From: DATDRM01 sp035291705
GTDB lineage: Bacteria > Chloroflexota > Anaerolineae > Anaerolineales > UBA4823
Assembly: GCA_035291705.1 (NCBI GenBank)
Contig: DATDRM010000086.1
Location: forward strand, 1 to 5,034
Direction: 5' to 3'
Length of the DNA stretch: 5,034 nt
This document shows positions 1-5,034 of this stretch, piece by piece (the stretch's first letter is position 1; each line of letters opens with the position of its first letter). Position numbers and translations under genes: made by a program. The notes beneath the pieces were generated by a model, which saw only the letters and a list, made by a program, of their open reading frames with translations, was not told the DNA's origin and did not search any database.

Positions 1-131
1 AGCCCAGCAGGATTACGGCTGTTGATCGCTACCGCGCAAGCTTCACGGGCCAGGCCAAGCGCCACGGCATAGCCCAGCCCGCGGCTGGCGCCAGCTACGA
101 AGGCGCGCTTGCCATTTAATCCGAGATCCAT
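1..131 (-). CDS. SDR-family oxidoreductase, N-terminal fragment
   Basis: This is the first 43 codons of a short-chain dehydrogenase/reductase that continues beyond the left edge. The translation begins MDLGLNGKRAFVAGASRGLG and continues through YAVALGLAREACAVAINSRN. Residues 14-20 (GASRGLG) fit the TGxxxGxG dinucleotide-binding loop of the Rossmann fold, with Ala in place of the usual Thr. The basic residue in NSRN, at the end of the second strand, is compatible with NADP(H) preference, but that is inference. The ATG at 129-131 is preceded by AGGAG (plus positions 140-144) at 8 nt spacing, which fixes the start. The catalytic Ser/Tyr/Lys residues lie outside the window, so the substrate cannot be named; 3-oxoacyl-ACP reductase-like and sugar or alcohol dehydrogenases all begin this way. 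The first 120 bases are about 65% G+C by hand count, richer than much of the neighbouring transporter gene. Family assignment is firm, specific function unknown. Confidence 0.88.
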   Translation of the reverse strand, partial: MDLGLNGKRAFVAGASRGLGYAVALGLAREACAVAINSRNPAG

Positions 132-156
132 ATTGTTCGCTCCTATATCGAAGAAG

Positions 157-185
157 ATTTTAAACGCATAGGCGTTAAGATGCAA
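157..185 (-). promoter_or_regulatory. Candidate sigma70-type promoter for the SDR gene
   Basis: On the minus strand, TTGCAT (plus 180-185, -35 element, 3 of 6 consensus) and TAAAAT (plus 157-162, -10 element, 5 of 6) are separated by exactly 17 bp. The predicted transcription start falls near plus position 150, giving a leader of about 19 nt that carries the AGGAG site. The position, directly after a possible transporter terminator, makes sense for an independently transcribed SDR gene. This is pattern matching only; the -35 is weak. Confidence 0.4.
163..176. repeat. Inverted repeat AACGC-N4-GCGTT in the SDR promoter spacer
   Basis: Perfect 5-bp arms with a 4-nt centre lie entirely inside the 17-bp spacer of the candidate SDR promoter. 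A site there could be an operator for a dimeric repressor or a MerR-like spacer-binding activator, but the arms are short. In RNA it could also form a small hairpin. Chance occurrence is quite possible. Confidence 0.3.
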
Positions 186-201
186 AGGCGCACTGCGTCC
201 T
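184..201 (-). terminator. Possible weak terminator after the CstA gene
   Basis: About 12 nt past the cstA stop the minus strand reads AGG(A)CGC-AGT-GCGCCT: a 6-bp stem with one bulged A and a 3-nt loop, running into TTT then GCATCTT. The U tract is short and the stem is interrupted, so this is a weak intrinsic terminator at best. Its place between the transporter stop and the SDR promoter is the main support. Confidence 0.25.
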
Positions 202-212
202 GGAAATGATAT

Positions 213-1979
213 TCATTGCGGTTCTGTATCTGTGCGGCTTTGCGTCAATCTACCCAATCCATCCCGGAAGATCAGCAGACCAGCCAGGATCATGAACAGT
301 CCGAAAATGGCTGTGATCAGATTTCCCAGGATCAGGCTAGGATTTAGGGATTGTGCAGTTAGTAGGCTCTTGTATATTGCTAGGTAAATTGAACTATAGG
401 CGATGGCGCTGATCGAGGTGATCGACAAAAACACAGCCGGCCAAAGAGTCCATCGATTAGGTTTCTCCTGCTTGAGCAACCAAATTGAGGCCATTAATAA
501 CGCGATCCCTGCTACCAACAAGTTGGTGCCAACGAATAAAACCCACAGCCATTGCCAAAAGCCAGACAAGATCAGGATTAAAACGATCAGGATGCCAAGA
601 AGGCTTCCGATGTGGGCGTTCCGCAGAGCGGGAATCTGCAAACCCATTAGTTCTGCGCTTACCATACGCAGGTAACGCAACACGAGCTGCATGACCGTTA
701 ACCCCATAACGGTCAGGAATATGGCTCCTATGGCATTGCCCAAGGTGTCTGAGATGCCTAAAGTCATTAAGTAATGCGTCATACCGGTCGCAAAGACTCC
801 CGCTGGCCCGGCGACGAGCCTGTAATTCTGGCCTGCATCGAATCTTCCTGTACTTACTCCGATGGTGGCAGCGAAAATCACTGCCAAGATAACCAGGATC
901 GCTTCCAGGGACAGAGCGCCCGCGCTAACCGGCAGAGCGTGGGTTTCTTTCTCGACCTGCCTGGAGGTGCTGTAGGTTGAAACCAGCGAGTGCCATCCGG
1001 AGATCGCCCCGCTGGAGATCGTTACGAACAGGATTGGCCAGATAGGCCCCAGCTGGGGATGGTTAAGAGATACCACGGCTGGGATCTCAAGAGAAAGGCG
1101 GCTCTCTCTGCTCAAGGCAGTAATGATAACCCCGGCGATTGAAGCGAGCATCATGAGGAAGATGAACCAGGACGAGACATAATTCACCGGTTGGGCGAAG
1201 CGCCAAATCGGCAAAGTTGCTCCAAGATAACAGAAGGTGAGGATCATGAATATCCAGAAAACCGAAGTCCAGGTGAAATCTCCATAGCCGAGTGGGTGAT
1301 GGAAGACGATCGCACCCTCAGCGCCCCCCAATAAGTCGTTGATCCCCCCAATAAATCTTTGGGCGGTTGGCTGTGAACTTATGTAAATGCCTAGGAAAGC
1401 AAGCGAGACTGAGAGGCTGGTTGAAAGCAGGGTATTAATTCGCCAGCGGTAGATCATCTGCCCGGCAAGTAGCCCGGCACAGACTATAGATATGATCCCT
1501 GTCGCTACCGTTTCTTTAGCGAGCAAGGGAGAGATGATCATGGTGAATTCACCCAGAATTAGTAAAAGGTAAATATATAAGATTATTTGGAATATTTTTC
1601 CTGCTCGGGGAGAGACGATCTGCTCCACCAGCCTGCTGAGAGTCATCCCACCACTCCGCATGGATATGATTATAGACAGATAGTCTTGCACCCACCCGAT
1701 GAAAAGGGTGCCAAATAAGATCCAAAGAATTGCAGGTAACCAGCCAAATTGGAGGGCGATGATTGGAGCGATGATTGGGTCGAGGGAAATTGATTTAAAC
1801 TGAAAGCCTAATAAAATGCCGGGATGGGTCGGAATAAAGTCCACACCATCCATATAACGCCGGGCTGGTGCAGAGCGTTTCAGATTCGGCTGGATGATTT
1901 GATCTGCTTGGCGATAGGCGTAGAAGCGATATCCAGCGAGCAGTCCGACGATCGTCACGATGAGGATGAGCGCTGCCAT
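213..1979 (-). CDS. cstA: CstA-family (carbon starvation protein A) membrane transporter, divergent
   Basis: A 588-residue integral membrane protein with about fourteen or more hydrophobic segments. CstA/BtsT proteins import pyruvate or peptides in the bacteria where they have been studied; the substrate here is unknown. Family landmarks in order: an N-terminal helix followed by GYRFYAY (16-22), APARRYMDGVDFIP (37-50; family: TPA then DGvDYvPt), GWLPAILWILFGTLFIG (79-95), the LPIWRFAQPVNYVSS block (256-270; family: PxWxLlqPRDYL) and GAISGWHSLVS (324-334; family: GAISGFHsL). The length is close to short CstA proteins (about 600 aa) rather than E. coli CstA (about 700). Several normally conserved sites differ: the GHHFASIAGAGP block reads GFQFKSISLDP (58-68), the PRDY arginine and aspartate are V and N, and the late FGxxNQ reads VGTNLL. 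The protein is therefore a distant member, possibly with a changed substrate. The ATG at 1977-1979 has GGAG at plus 1991-1994, inside the end of the DUF503 gene, 11 nt upstream. Probably cotranscribed with DUF503. Confidence 0.85.
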   Translation of the reverse strand: MAALILIVTIVGLLAGYRFYAYRQADQIIQPNLKRSAPARRYMDGVDFIPTHPGILLGFQFKSISLDPIIAPIIALQFGWLPAILWILFGTLFIGWVQDYLSIIISMRSGGMTLSRLVEQIVSPRAGKIFQIILYIYLLLILGEFTMIISPLLAKETVATGIISIVCAGLLAGQMIYRWRINTLLSTSLSVSLAFLGIYISSQPTAQRFIGGINDLLGGAEGAIVFHHPLGYGDFTWTSVFWIFMILTFCYLGATLPIWRFAQPVNYVSSWFIFLMMLASIAGVIITALSRESRLSLEIPAVVSLNHPQLGPIWPILFVTISSGAISGWHSLVSTYSTSRQVEKETHALPVSAGALSLEAILVILAVIFAATIGVSTGRFDAGQNYRLVAGPAGVFATGMTHYLMTLGISDTLGNAIGAIFLTVMGLTVMQLVLRYLRMVSAELMGLQIPALRNAHIGSLLGILIVLILILSGFWQWLWVLFVGTNLLVAGIALLMASIWLLKQEKPNRWTLWPAVFLSITSISAIAYSSIYLAIYKSLLTAQSLNPSLILGNLITAIFGLFMILAGLLIFRDGLGRLTQSRTDTEPQ

Positions 1980-1981
1980 TG

Positions 1982-2266
1982 TTAGACAAGCTCCAGGTGT
2001 TCACTGATTAAGGTAACATCTGGCCAGGAGGCTTCAATCCACCGGGGAATTTCCTGCAATGAACGCTGGGTGTGCCCCTGATCGTTGCTGACTAAAGAAC
2101 AGGCAATGAGCGCTTCTTGCCAGGCATCTAATTTATCTATCTCCGCGACGGAGATGTTAAACTCACGATGCAGACGGACGATCAGCGGCTTGAGCCGGCG
2201 GCGTTTTTCCTTGAGAGATGTGCAACCCGCCAGGTGTAAATGAAGTATGAGTAGGCCAATACGCAT
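1982..2266 (-). CDS. DUF503 family protein (YlxP-like)
   Basis: A complete 94-residue small protein of the DUF503 family. It shows the family signature in order: an N-terminal beta strand RIGLLILHLHL (2-12), SLKEKRRRLK (17-26), FNISVAEID (36-44), a DAWQ turn (47-50) and SLVSND (57-62). Family members have a ferredoxin-like alpha/beta fold and no established enzymatic role. In Bacillus, YlxP is encoded in the nusA-infB-rbfA region, which led to suggestions of a link with translation or ribosome maturation. Here it sits apart from that cluster. Only two bases separate its TAA from the ATG of the CstA gene, so the two are probably one transcription unit. The ATG is right for the family N-terminus, but no good Shine-Dalgarno is placed in front of it: AAGGGG (plus 2284-2289) is 17 nt away, suggesting weak or non-canonical initiation. 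Confidence 0.88.
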   Translation of the reverse strand: MRIGLLILHLHLAGCTSLKEKRRRLKPLIVRLHREFNISVAEIDKLDAWQEALIACSLVSNDQGHTQRSLQEIPRWIEASWPDVTLISEHLELV

Positions 2267-2294
2267 TGTGGTTTAGAGAAGTTCCCCTTATAAT
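2266..2294 (+). promoter_or_regulatory. Candidate promoter for the DUF4230 gene
   Basis: A perfect TATAAT (2289-2294) follows TTGTGG (2266-2271; TTG matches, the rest does not) with a 17-bp spacer. Transcription would start near 2301, giving a leader of about 45 nt before the ATG at 2346. The -35 abuts the start codon of the divergent DUF503 gene. The -10 is strong, the -35 weak. Confidence 0.5.
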
Positions 2295-2307
2295 TATCGA
2301 GGATAAT
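2293..2307. repeat. Perfect palindrome ATTATC-GAG-GATAAT in the divergent promoter region
   Basis: Two perfect 6-bp arms flank a 3-nt centre. The palindrome covers the candidate minus-strand -10, the end of the plus-strand -10 and the predicted plus-strand start near 2301. This is a good place for a repressor that would control both directions together. No regulator family is recognised from the half-site, and AT-rich promoter DNA can produce such repeats by chance. Confidence 0.4.
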
Positions 2308-2321
2308 GAATTCTAGGGCAA
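2293..2321 (-). promoter_or_regulatory. Candidate promoter for the DUF503-CstA unit
   Basis: On the minus strand TTGCCC (plus 2316-2321) and GATAAT (plus 2293-2298, 5 of 6 consensus) are 17 bp apart. The start would fall near plus 2286, leaving a leader of about 20 nt. The -10 overlaps the last two bases of the opposite-strand TATAAT, so the two polymerases would compete for the same DNA. Confidence 0.4.
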
Positions 2322-2345
2322 GAGGTTTTAGTAGAAGAGAATCTT

Positions 2346-3047
2346 ATGGAAAAATCGAACACAAGCAATACGAGAGGCTGGGTCCTGGTGATCGGCATCT
2401 TAATCATCATAAGCCTGGCGGCTTATCTGGTCATCTCGGTCGTGCGTCAGAGCGTCATGCAGGCGCAGCAATTCGTGCAACCCGTGGCAAACCTCTCCAA
2501 CGGGATTGGGACGCAGGTAGCCCAGCTATTGCGGCCAACTCCCACGGTAATCGTCGATCCGGTGACTATCATCCATCAAGTGCGCTCATTGGCGCGCTTA
2601 GAGACCATTCAATACTCGGTCGAAAAGGTGATCACAGCGGAGTCAGGCCAGGGACAATTCAGCTTTCTTTTTGGGGATCGTTTACTCCTGGTTGCACATG
2701 GAAAGGTGATCGCTGGGGTTGATCTGGAGAAACTGGGACCTGAGAACCTGCGCGTTGAAGATAATGTTCTATTTGTTAATCTGCCTGAACCTGAAATCTT
2801 TATTGCCACTTTAGACAATGAGAAATCTTATATATACGACCGGGAGAAAGGCATCTTAACCAGCGGCGATGTCAATCTGGAGACCATCGCTCGCCAAGCT
2901 GCTGAGCAGGAGATAGAAAAAGCCGCACTTGAAGATGGCATCCTGGAACTGGCTCGTCAAAATGCAGAAAATTATCTCTCCCGCTTGTTCCGCGATATTG
3001 GTAAGTATTCTGAGGTAATTTTCGAACAATCGACGCCGGAACCTTAA
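2346..3047 (+). CDS. Membrane-anchored DUF4230 domain protein
   Basis: A 233-residue protein of unknown function. The N-terminus is a short polar stretch (1-10), then one strong transmembrane helix at about 11-33 with no lipobox or clear cleavage site, so it is probably a signal anchor with the bulk outside the cytoplasm. A linker with PTPTV (64-68) leads to the DUF4230 domain, about 72-220. Recognisable family features are ARLETIQYSVEKVI (83-96), LFGDRLLLVAHGKVIAGVDL (108-127), the strand-turn LFVNLPEPEIF (142-152) and the DNEKSYIYDREKGI segment (157-170), followed by a long charged helix (about 178-215) ending in a short tail. DUF4230 proteins are widespread and uncharacterised. The ATG is preceded by a weak purine-rich AGAAGAGA ending 5 nt upstream. 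It is a single gene facing away from DUF503-CstA and converging on the lipoyl-transferase gene. Confidence 0.87.
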   Translation: MEKSNTSNTRGWVLVIGILIIISLAAYLVISVVRQSVMQAQQFVQPVANLSNGIGTQVAQLLRPTPTVIVDPVTIIHQVRSLARLETIQYSVEKVITAESGQGQFSFLFGDRLLLVAHGKVIAGVDLEKLGPENLRVEDNVLFVNLPEPEIFIATLDNEKSYIYDREKGILTSGDVNLETIARQAAEQEIEKAALEDGILELARQNAENYLSRLFRDIGKYSEVIFEQSTPEP

Positions 3048-3049
3048 CC

Positions 3050-3880
3050 TTACAATCTATCCGTCCAATCTGGATGGTTATATTTCTCTGTAACCAAATC
3101 AGCTGCCCGTTGAGTCTCGAAGGGGGTTAATTTTTCAGCCTCCAAAGCCAGGTTGAGAACCTTTTGAAAGGCCGTTACTAAGGCTTGAGCAGCGGTTTCC
3201 CATTCAATTTGGTATCCTAAAGCTGCCTCGACAGTCACGGCACGGGTTAGCAATCGCTCTGCAGCAGACTGGCGATTGGCATTGTCGGGATAAACTAAGA
3301 CCCGTGTGATGCGCGTTAAATCACCAGATAAAGGCAGGGATCCATGTTGCAAGATCCCATTCTGACGGCGAGCCTGTGCACTCCCGATTATTTTTTTCCT
3401 TTGATACGTGATCTCATAATGCGAAGGAATCTCGAAGCAAACTGGGTTATGGTTAGCTTCTTGAGAGAAGCGAACAGGGTTTTCAAGCGACTCGGCCGGG
3501 ATGCCGAGTAGCCTCAGGGCGGATAGTAGGACAGCAGAGAGGCGTTGATAGCTTTCGATGACGCTCCCGGCCAGACGGGGTTCAGCTTGCGGGCCGATCA
3601 CGGCGTAGGTCAACTCGTCGGCGTGCAAGATTGCCTTGCCTCCGGTGGGACGGCGGACAAGGTCCCAACCGAAGCTGGAGAGGAGATGGCGATCGACATC
3701 GGATTTTGGTTGCGCATAGCCAAGTGAAAGACAAGGCGGGTCCCAGCTGTATAGGCGCAAGGTCGGAGGAGCTTCGCCACGACCGGTGGCTTCCAGGATG
3801 GCTTCATCAACAGCCATATTCCAGGAACCGGGCGCAGGAAAAGTGTGGAGGAGTCGCCACCGGGTACGGTGCAGTGTCAT
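3050..3880 (-). CDS. LipM/LplA-fold protein, probable octanoyltransferase
   Basis: A 276-residue member of the BPL/LplA/LipB acyltransferase fold, acting in the cytoplasm to place octanoyl or lipoyl groups on the lipoyl domains of 2-oxoacid dehydrogenases or GcvH. Visible motifs (numbered from ATG): WNMAVDEAIL (20-29), the substrate loop RRPTGGKAILH (76-86), ELTYAVIG (89-96), CFEIPSHYE (148-156), KKIIGSAQ (162-169) with Lys163 as the conserved lysine, and LQHGSLPL (177-184). Cys148 matches the nucleophilic cysteine in the CFE motif of LipM-type octanoyltransferases, which ATP-dependent LplA ligases lack; a LipL-like amidotransferase cannot be excluded. I chose the ATG at 3878-3880 over TTG one codon upstream (3881-3883), because AGGGA (plus 3886-3890) sits 5 nt before the ATG but only 2 before the TTG. 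The ATG overlaps the upstream stop as TGATG, implying translational coupling. No lipoyl synthase or lipoylated substrate gene is in view. Confidence 0.87.
   Translation of the reverse strand: MTLHRTRWRLLHTFPAPGSWNMAVDEAILEATGRGEAPPTLRLYSWDPPCLSLGYAQPKSDVDRHLLSSFGWDLVRRPTGGKAILHADELTYAVIGPQAEPRLAGSVIESYQRLSAVLLSALRLLGIPAESLENPVRFSQEANHNPVCFEIPSHYEITYQRKKIIGSAQARRQNGILQHGSLPLSGDLTRITRVLVYPDNANRQSAAERLLTRAVTVEAALGYQIEWETAAQALVTAFQKVLNLALEAEKLTPFETQRAADLVTEKYNHPDWTDRL
3061..3090 (+). terminator. Candidate intrinsic terminator of the DUF4230 gene, inside the opposing gene
   Basis: Fourteen bases after the DUF4230 stop the plus strand reads CCGTCCA-ATC-TGGATGG: a 7-bp stem including one G-U pair, a 3-nt loop, then TTATATTTCTCT. 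The wobble pair becomes an A-C mismatch on the minus-strand RNA, so the hairpin favours plus-strand transcripts. It lies in the codons for the last residues (PDWTDR region) of the lipoyl-transferase gene. The U tract is imperfect. Confidence 0.4.
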
Positions 3881-5034
3881 CAATATCCCTGTGTTGGAGG
3901 TGGATATGGTGTATCGGCCGTTGTCGTGGGCGTTGCTCCGGATTGAGTCGACGTGGGAGTCCCGCTTGGTGTTGGCGTAGATGTGAAGCCGGTCGGAGTG
4001 GGGGTTGCAGTCGGTAAAGTGCCGGTAGGAGTGATGGTCATGCTTGGCGTGGCTGTAGCTGGTGTCCCGGTGATGGTTGGAGTGCGTGTAATTGTTTCAG
4101 TGGGGTGGGGAGTTTTCGTCCTGGTTGGGGTGATGGTAGGGCCTGGTGGAACGGCCGGGCCGGCCAACTTCAAGCGCGCCATGGTGACATAGGGGCTTTC
4201 GAAGAAATCACGCCACAACTCGAGGAAAGTGTCGATTGCGGATCGGTCGTCGTTCAATAATTCGTCTGCCAACCCGAGTAAATAAAGATAGTGGGGACAG
4301 AGAAGATAGTTGCAGGTAAAGATGGGTGAATCCCTGAGCGTGATTAAATCTTCCTGCAATTGGGTGGGATCATCGCCGGCGAGTAATGATTCCTCGATCC
4401 GATCGAGGGCCTGTCGGGTGAGATCGGCGGACAGGACAACCTGGTGTTCGACGATGGTGACCACAGGTTCTCGGTCAACCCCGAGTTTTTCGAGGCGGAA
4501 GTATGTATTAGGTTCAATTTTAACAACTGGAGGTTCATCGAGTGGTTCGACGAAAGATATTCTGACCGGAGAAGTCTCAACGAAATCAACAAAAAGGGCG
4601 TCGACGCCTTTTGAGGTCGGCGCATGGACCCAAAATTCCAGCCTGGAACCAGGTAAATGGCGAAGGATAAAGAACTGTTCAGACTGGCCATCGTTGTCGA
4701 AATCAAAAAATCCACGCGATCGAATGGTCACTCCCCCTTGTACCAGAAGTTCGACGGTGCTCGCATACTCTTCGGGAGAGAACGTAGCGACTAAACTCTT
4801 AAGGCCTTGTTGTGGATCACAATAAGTCGAAGCCAGGCAGGCTTGATAGATAGCCTTTTGATCCTGGTAAGTTGCCAAGAATTCCTGCGCCGGACCGATC
4901 CAACGGCTGAGCGGCGTTGCAGGGTTTTTTATGATTGCATTGGCGTAACCGGTTGCCTGAGACCGGTCACCCAGCAGGGCGTGATAAATGCCCAAGCGGT
5001 ATCGCCATTCGTCTAAGGCATCCTCAGGATACGG
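3880..5034 (-). CDS. TPR-like protein with Thr/Pro-rich C-terminal tail, 5'-partial
   Basis: The C-terminal 384 residues of a larger protein; the frame stays open to the right edge. The TTG at 4993-4995 is read here as an internal Leu, since the 13 codons before it (PYPEDALDEWRYR) fit the helix that follows. Numbering from the edge: a TPR-like helix pair EWRYRLGIYHALLGDRSQA (9-27); a paired-cysteine stretch CLASTYCD (66-73); FFDFDNDGQSEQFF (109-122), whose DxDxDGxxE resembles calcium-binding EF-hand or FG-GAP loops and is followed by beta strands; a second cysteine pair CNYLLC (241-246) leading into a TPR-like repeat ending FFESPYVTMARLKL (277-290); then a Thr/Pro tail (about 293-384) ending PYPPPTQGY. 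The cysteine pairs and tail suggest an extracytoplasmic protein; the N-terminus that would show a signal or anchor is missing. No enzymatic motif is visible and the function is unknown. The stop overlaps the lipoyl-transferase ATG by one base. Confidence 0.8.
   Translation of the reverse strand, partial: PYPEDALDEWRYRLGIYHALLGDRSQATGYANAIIKNPATPLSRWIGPAQEFLATYQDQKAIYQACLASTYCDPQQGLKSLVATFSPEEYASTVELLVQGGVTIRSRGFFDFDNDGQSEQFFILRHLPGSRLEFWVHAPTSKGVDALFVDFVETSPVRISFVEPLDEPPVVKIEPNTYFRLEKLGVDREPVVTIVEHQVVLSADLTRQALDRIEESLLAGDDPTQLQEDLITLRDSPIFTCNYLLCPHYLYLLGLADELLNDDRSAIDTFLELWRDFFESPYVTMARLKLAGPAVPPGPTITPTRTKTPHPTETITRTPTITGTPATATPSMTITPTGTLPTATPTPTGFTSTPTPSGTPTSTQSGATPTTTADTPYPPPTQGY
3883..4158 (-). 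repeat. Low-complexity Thr/Pro-coding repeat tract
   Basis: About 90 codons dominated by Thr and Pro, with loose TPT, TPTP and TPS units and scattered Gly, Ala and Ser. On the plus strand it appears as GT-rich DNA made of irregular GGNGTN-type hexamers. The units are degenerate rather than identical, so the tract has diverged and is not a simple microsatellite. It probably encodes an extended, disordered and possibly glycosylated stalk. Confidence 0.8.

Noticed and set aside
2284..2289. AAGGGG as the ribosome binding site of the DUF503 gene
   Set aside because: It is 17 nt from the ATG, well beyond usable spacing; it is better seen as the start of the short transcript leader.
2306..2722. Plus-strand open frame of 138 codons overlapping the start of the DUF4230 gene
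   Set aside because: It lies in another frame of a clearly recognisable gene, its translation has low-complexity Gly/Arg/His composition with no family motif, and there is no ribosome binding site.
3015..3040. Small TCGA-TTGT-TCGA hairpin as a minus-strand terminator for the lipoyl-transferase gene
   Set aside because: A 4-bp stem with a 4-nt loop followed by a mixed A/T stretch is too weak to support, and the minus strand has no U run directly after it.
3883..4158. Repeat tract considered as a CRISPR array or tandem minisatellite
   Set aside because: There are no identical direct repeats with regular unique spacers; the units are degenerate 6-base codon pairs inside an open reading frame.
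3953..4192. Plus-strand open frame encoding Val/Gly repeats
   Set aside because: This is the antisense of the Thr/Pro codons (ACN CCN reads as GGN GTN), so the repeat pattern is a by-product of the real tail.
4310..4825. Plus-strand open frame of 171 codons opposite the TPR-like protein
   Set aside because: Its translation is Ser/Arg/Thr-rich as expected for the antisense of a coding frame; the minus-strand frame has TPR-like helices, a DxDxDG loop and a coupled downstream gene.
4993..4995. TTG as the real start of the Thr/Pro-tailed protein
   Set aside because: The frame stays open to the window edge, the upstream codons continue an amphipathic TPR-like helix, and no Shine-Dalgarno precedes the TTG.

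Overview
The window looks like ordinary chromosomal DNA of a free-living bacterium, most likely a member of Chloroflexota (Anaerolineae or a relative). This rests on recalled resemblance, not a search. The DUF4230 protein has a proline/threonine linker followed by a DPVTII / SLARLETIQY stretch. The lipoate-family protein opens with a WNMAVDEAIL block. A large protein ends in a long Thr-Pro tail after a TPR-like segment. All three are styles I associate with that group. There are no RNA genes, CRISPR arrays, insertion sequences or phage genes.

Layout from left to right: (1) 1-131, minus: the N-terminal 43 codons of a short-chain dehydrogenase/reductase, running off the left edge, with its own AGGAG ribosome binding site and a candidate promoter whose spacer contains a small palindrome. 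(2) 213-1979, minus: a CstA-family membrane transporter (588 aa) that departs from the family consensus at several hallmark positions. (3) 1982-2266, minus: a DUF503 (YlxP-like) small protein, two bases upstream of the transporter and probably cotranscribed with it. (4) 2267-2345: a compact divergent control region with candidate promoters on both strands and a perfect ATTATC-GAG-GATAAT palindrome over both -10 boxes. (5) 2346-3047, plus: a membrane-anchored DUF4230 protein. (6) 3050-3880, minus: a LipM/LplA-fold protein with the cysteine typical of octanoyltransferases. It converges on the DUF4230 gene with only two bases between the stop codons; a candidate terminator for the plus-strand gene lies inside its 3' coding end. 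(7) 3880-5034, minus: the C-terminal 384 residues of a larger protein with TPR-like segments, a DxDxDG loop and a Thr/Pro-rich tail. It is open at the right edge and coupled to the lipoyl gene through TGATG.

The genes appear to form three minus-strand transcription units (TPR-like protein then lipoyl transferase; DUF503 then CstA; the reductase) and one plus-strand single gene. The plausible roles are uptake of small carbon compounds or peptides (CstA), lipoyl cofactor attachment (LipM-like) and envelope functions (DUF4230 and Thr/Pro-tailed proteins). I see no evidence that they form one pathway. The window contains no clear new defence or mobile system. The most interesting points are the divergent CstA and its DUF503 partner, the palindromic divergent promoter, and the terminator buried in the opposing gene.
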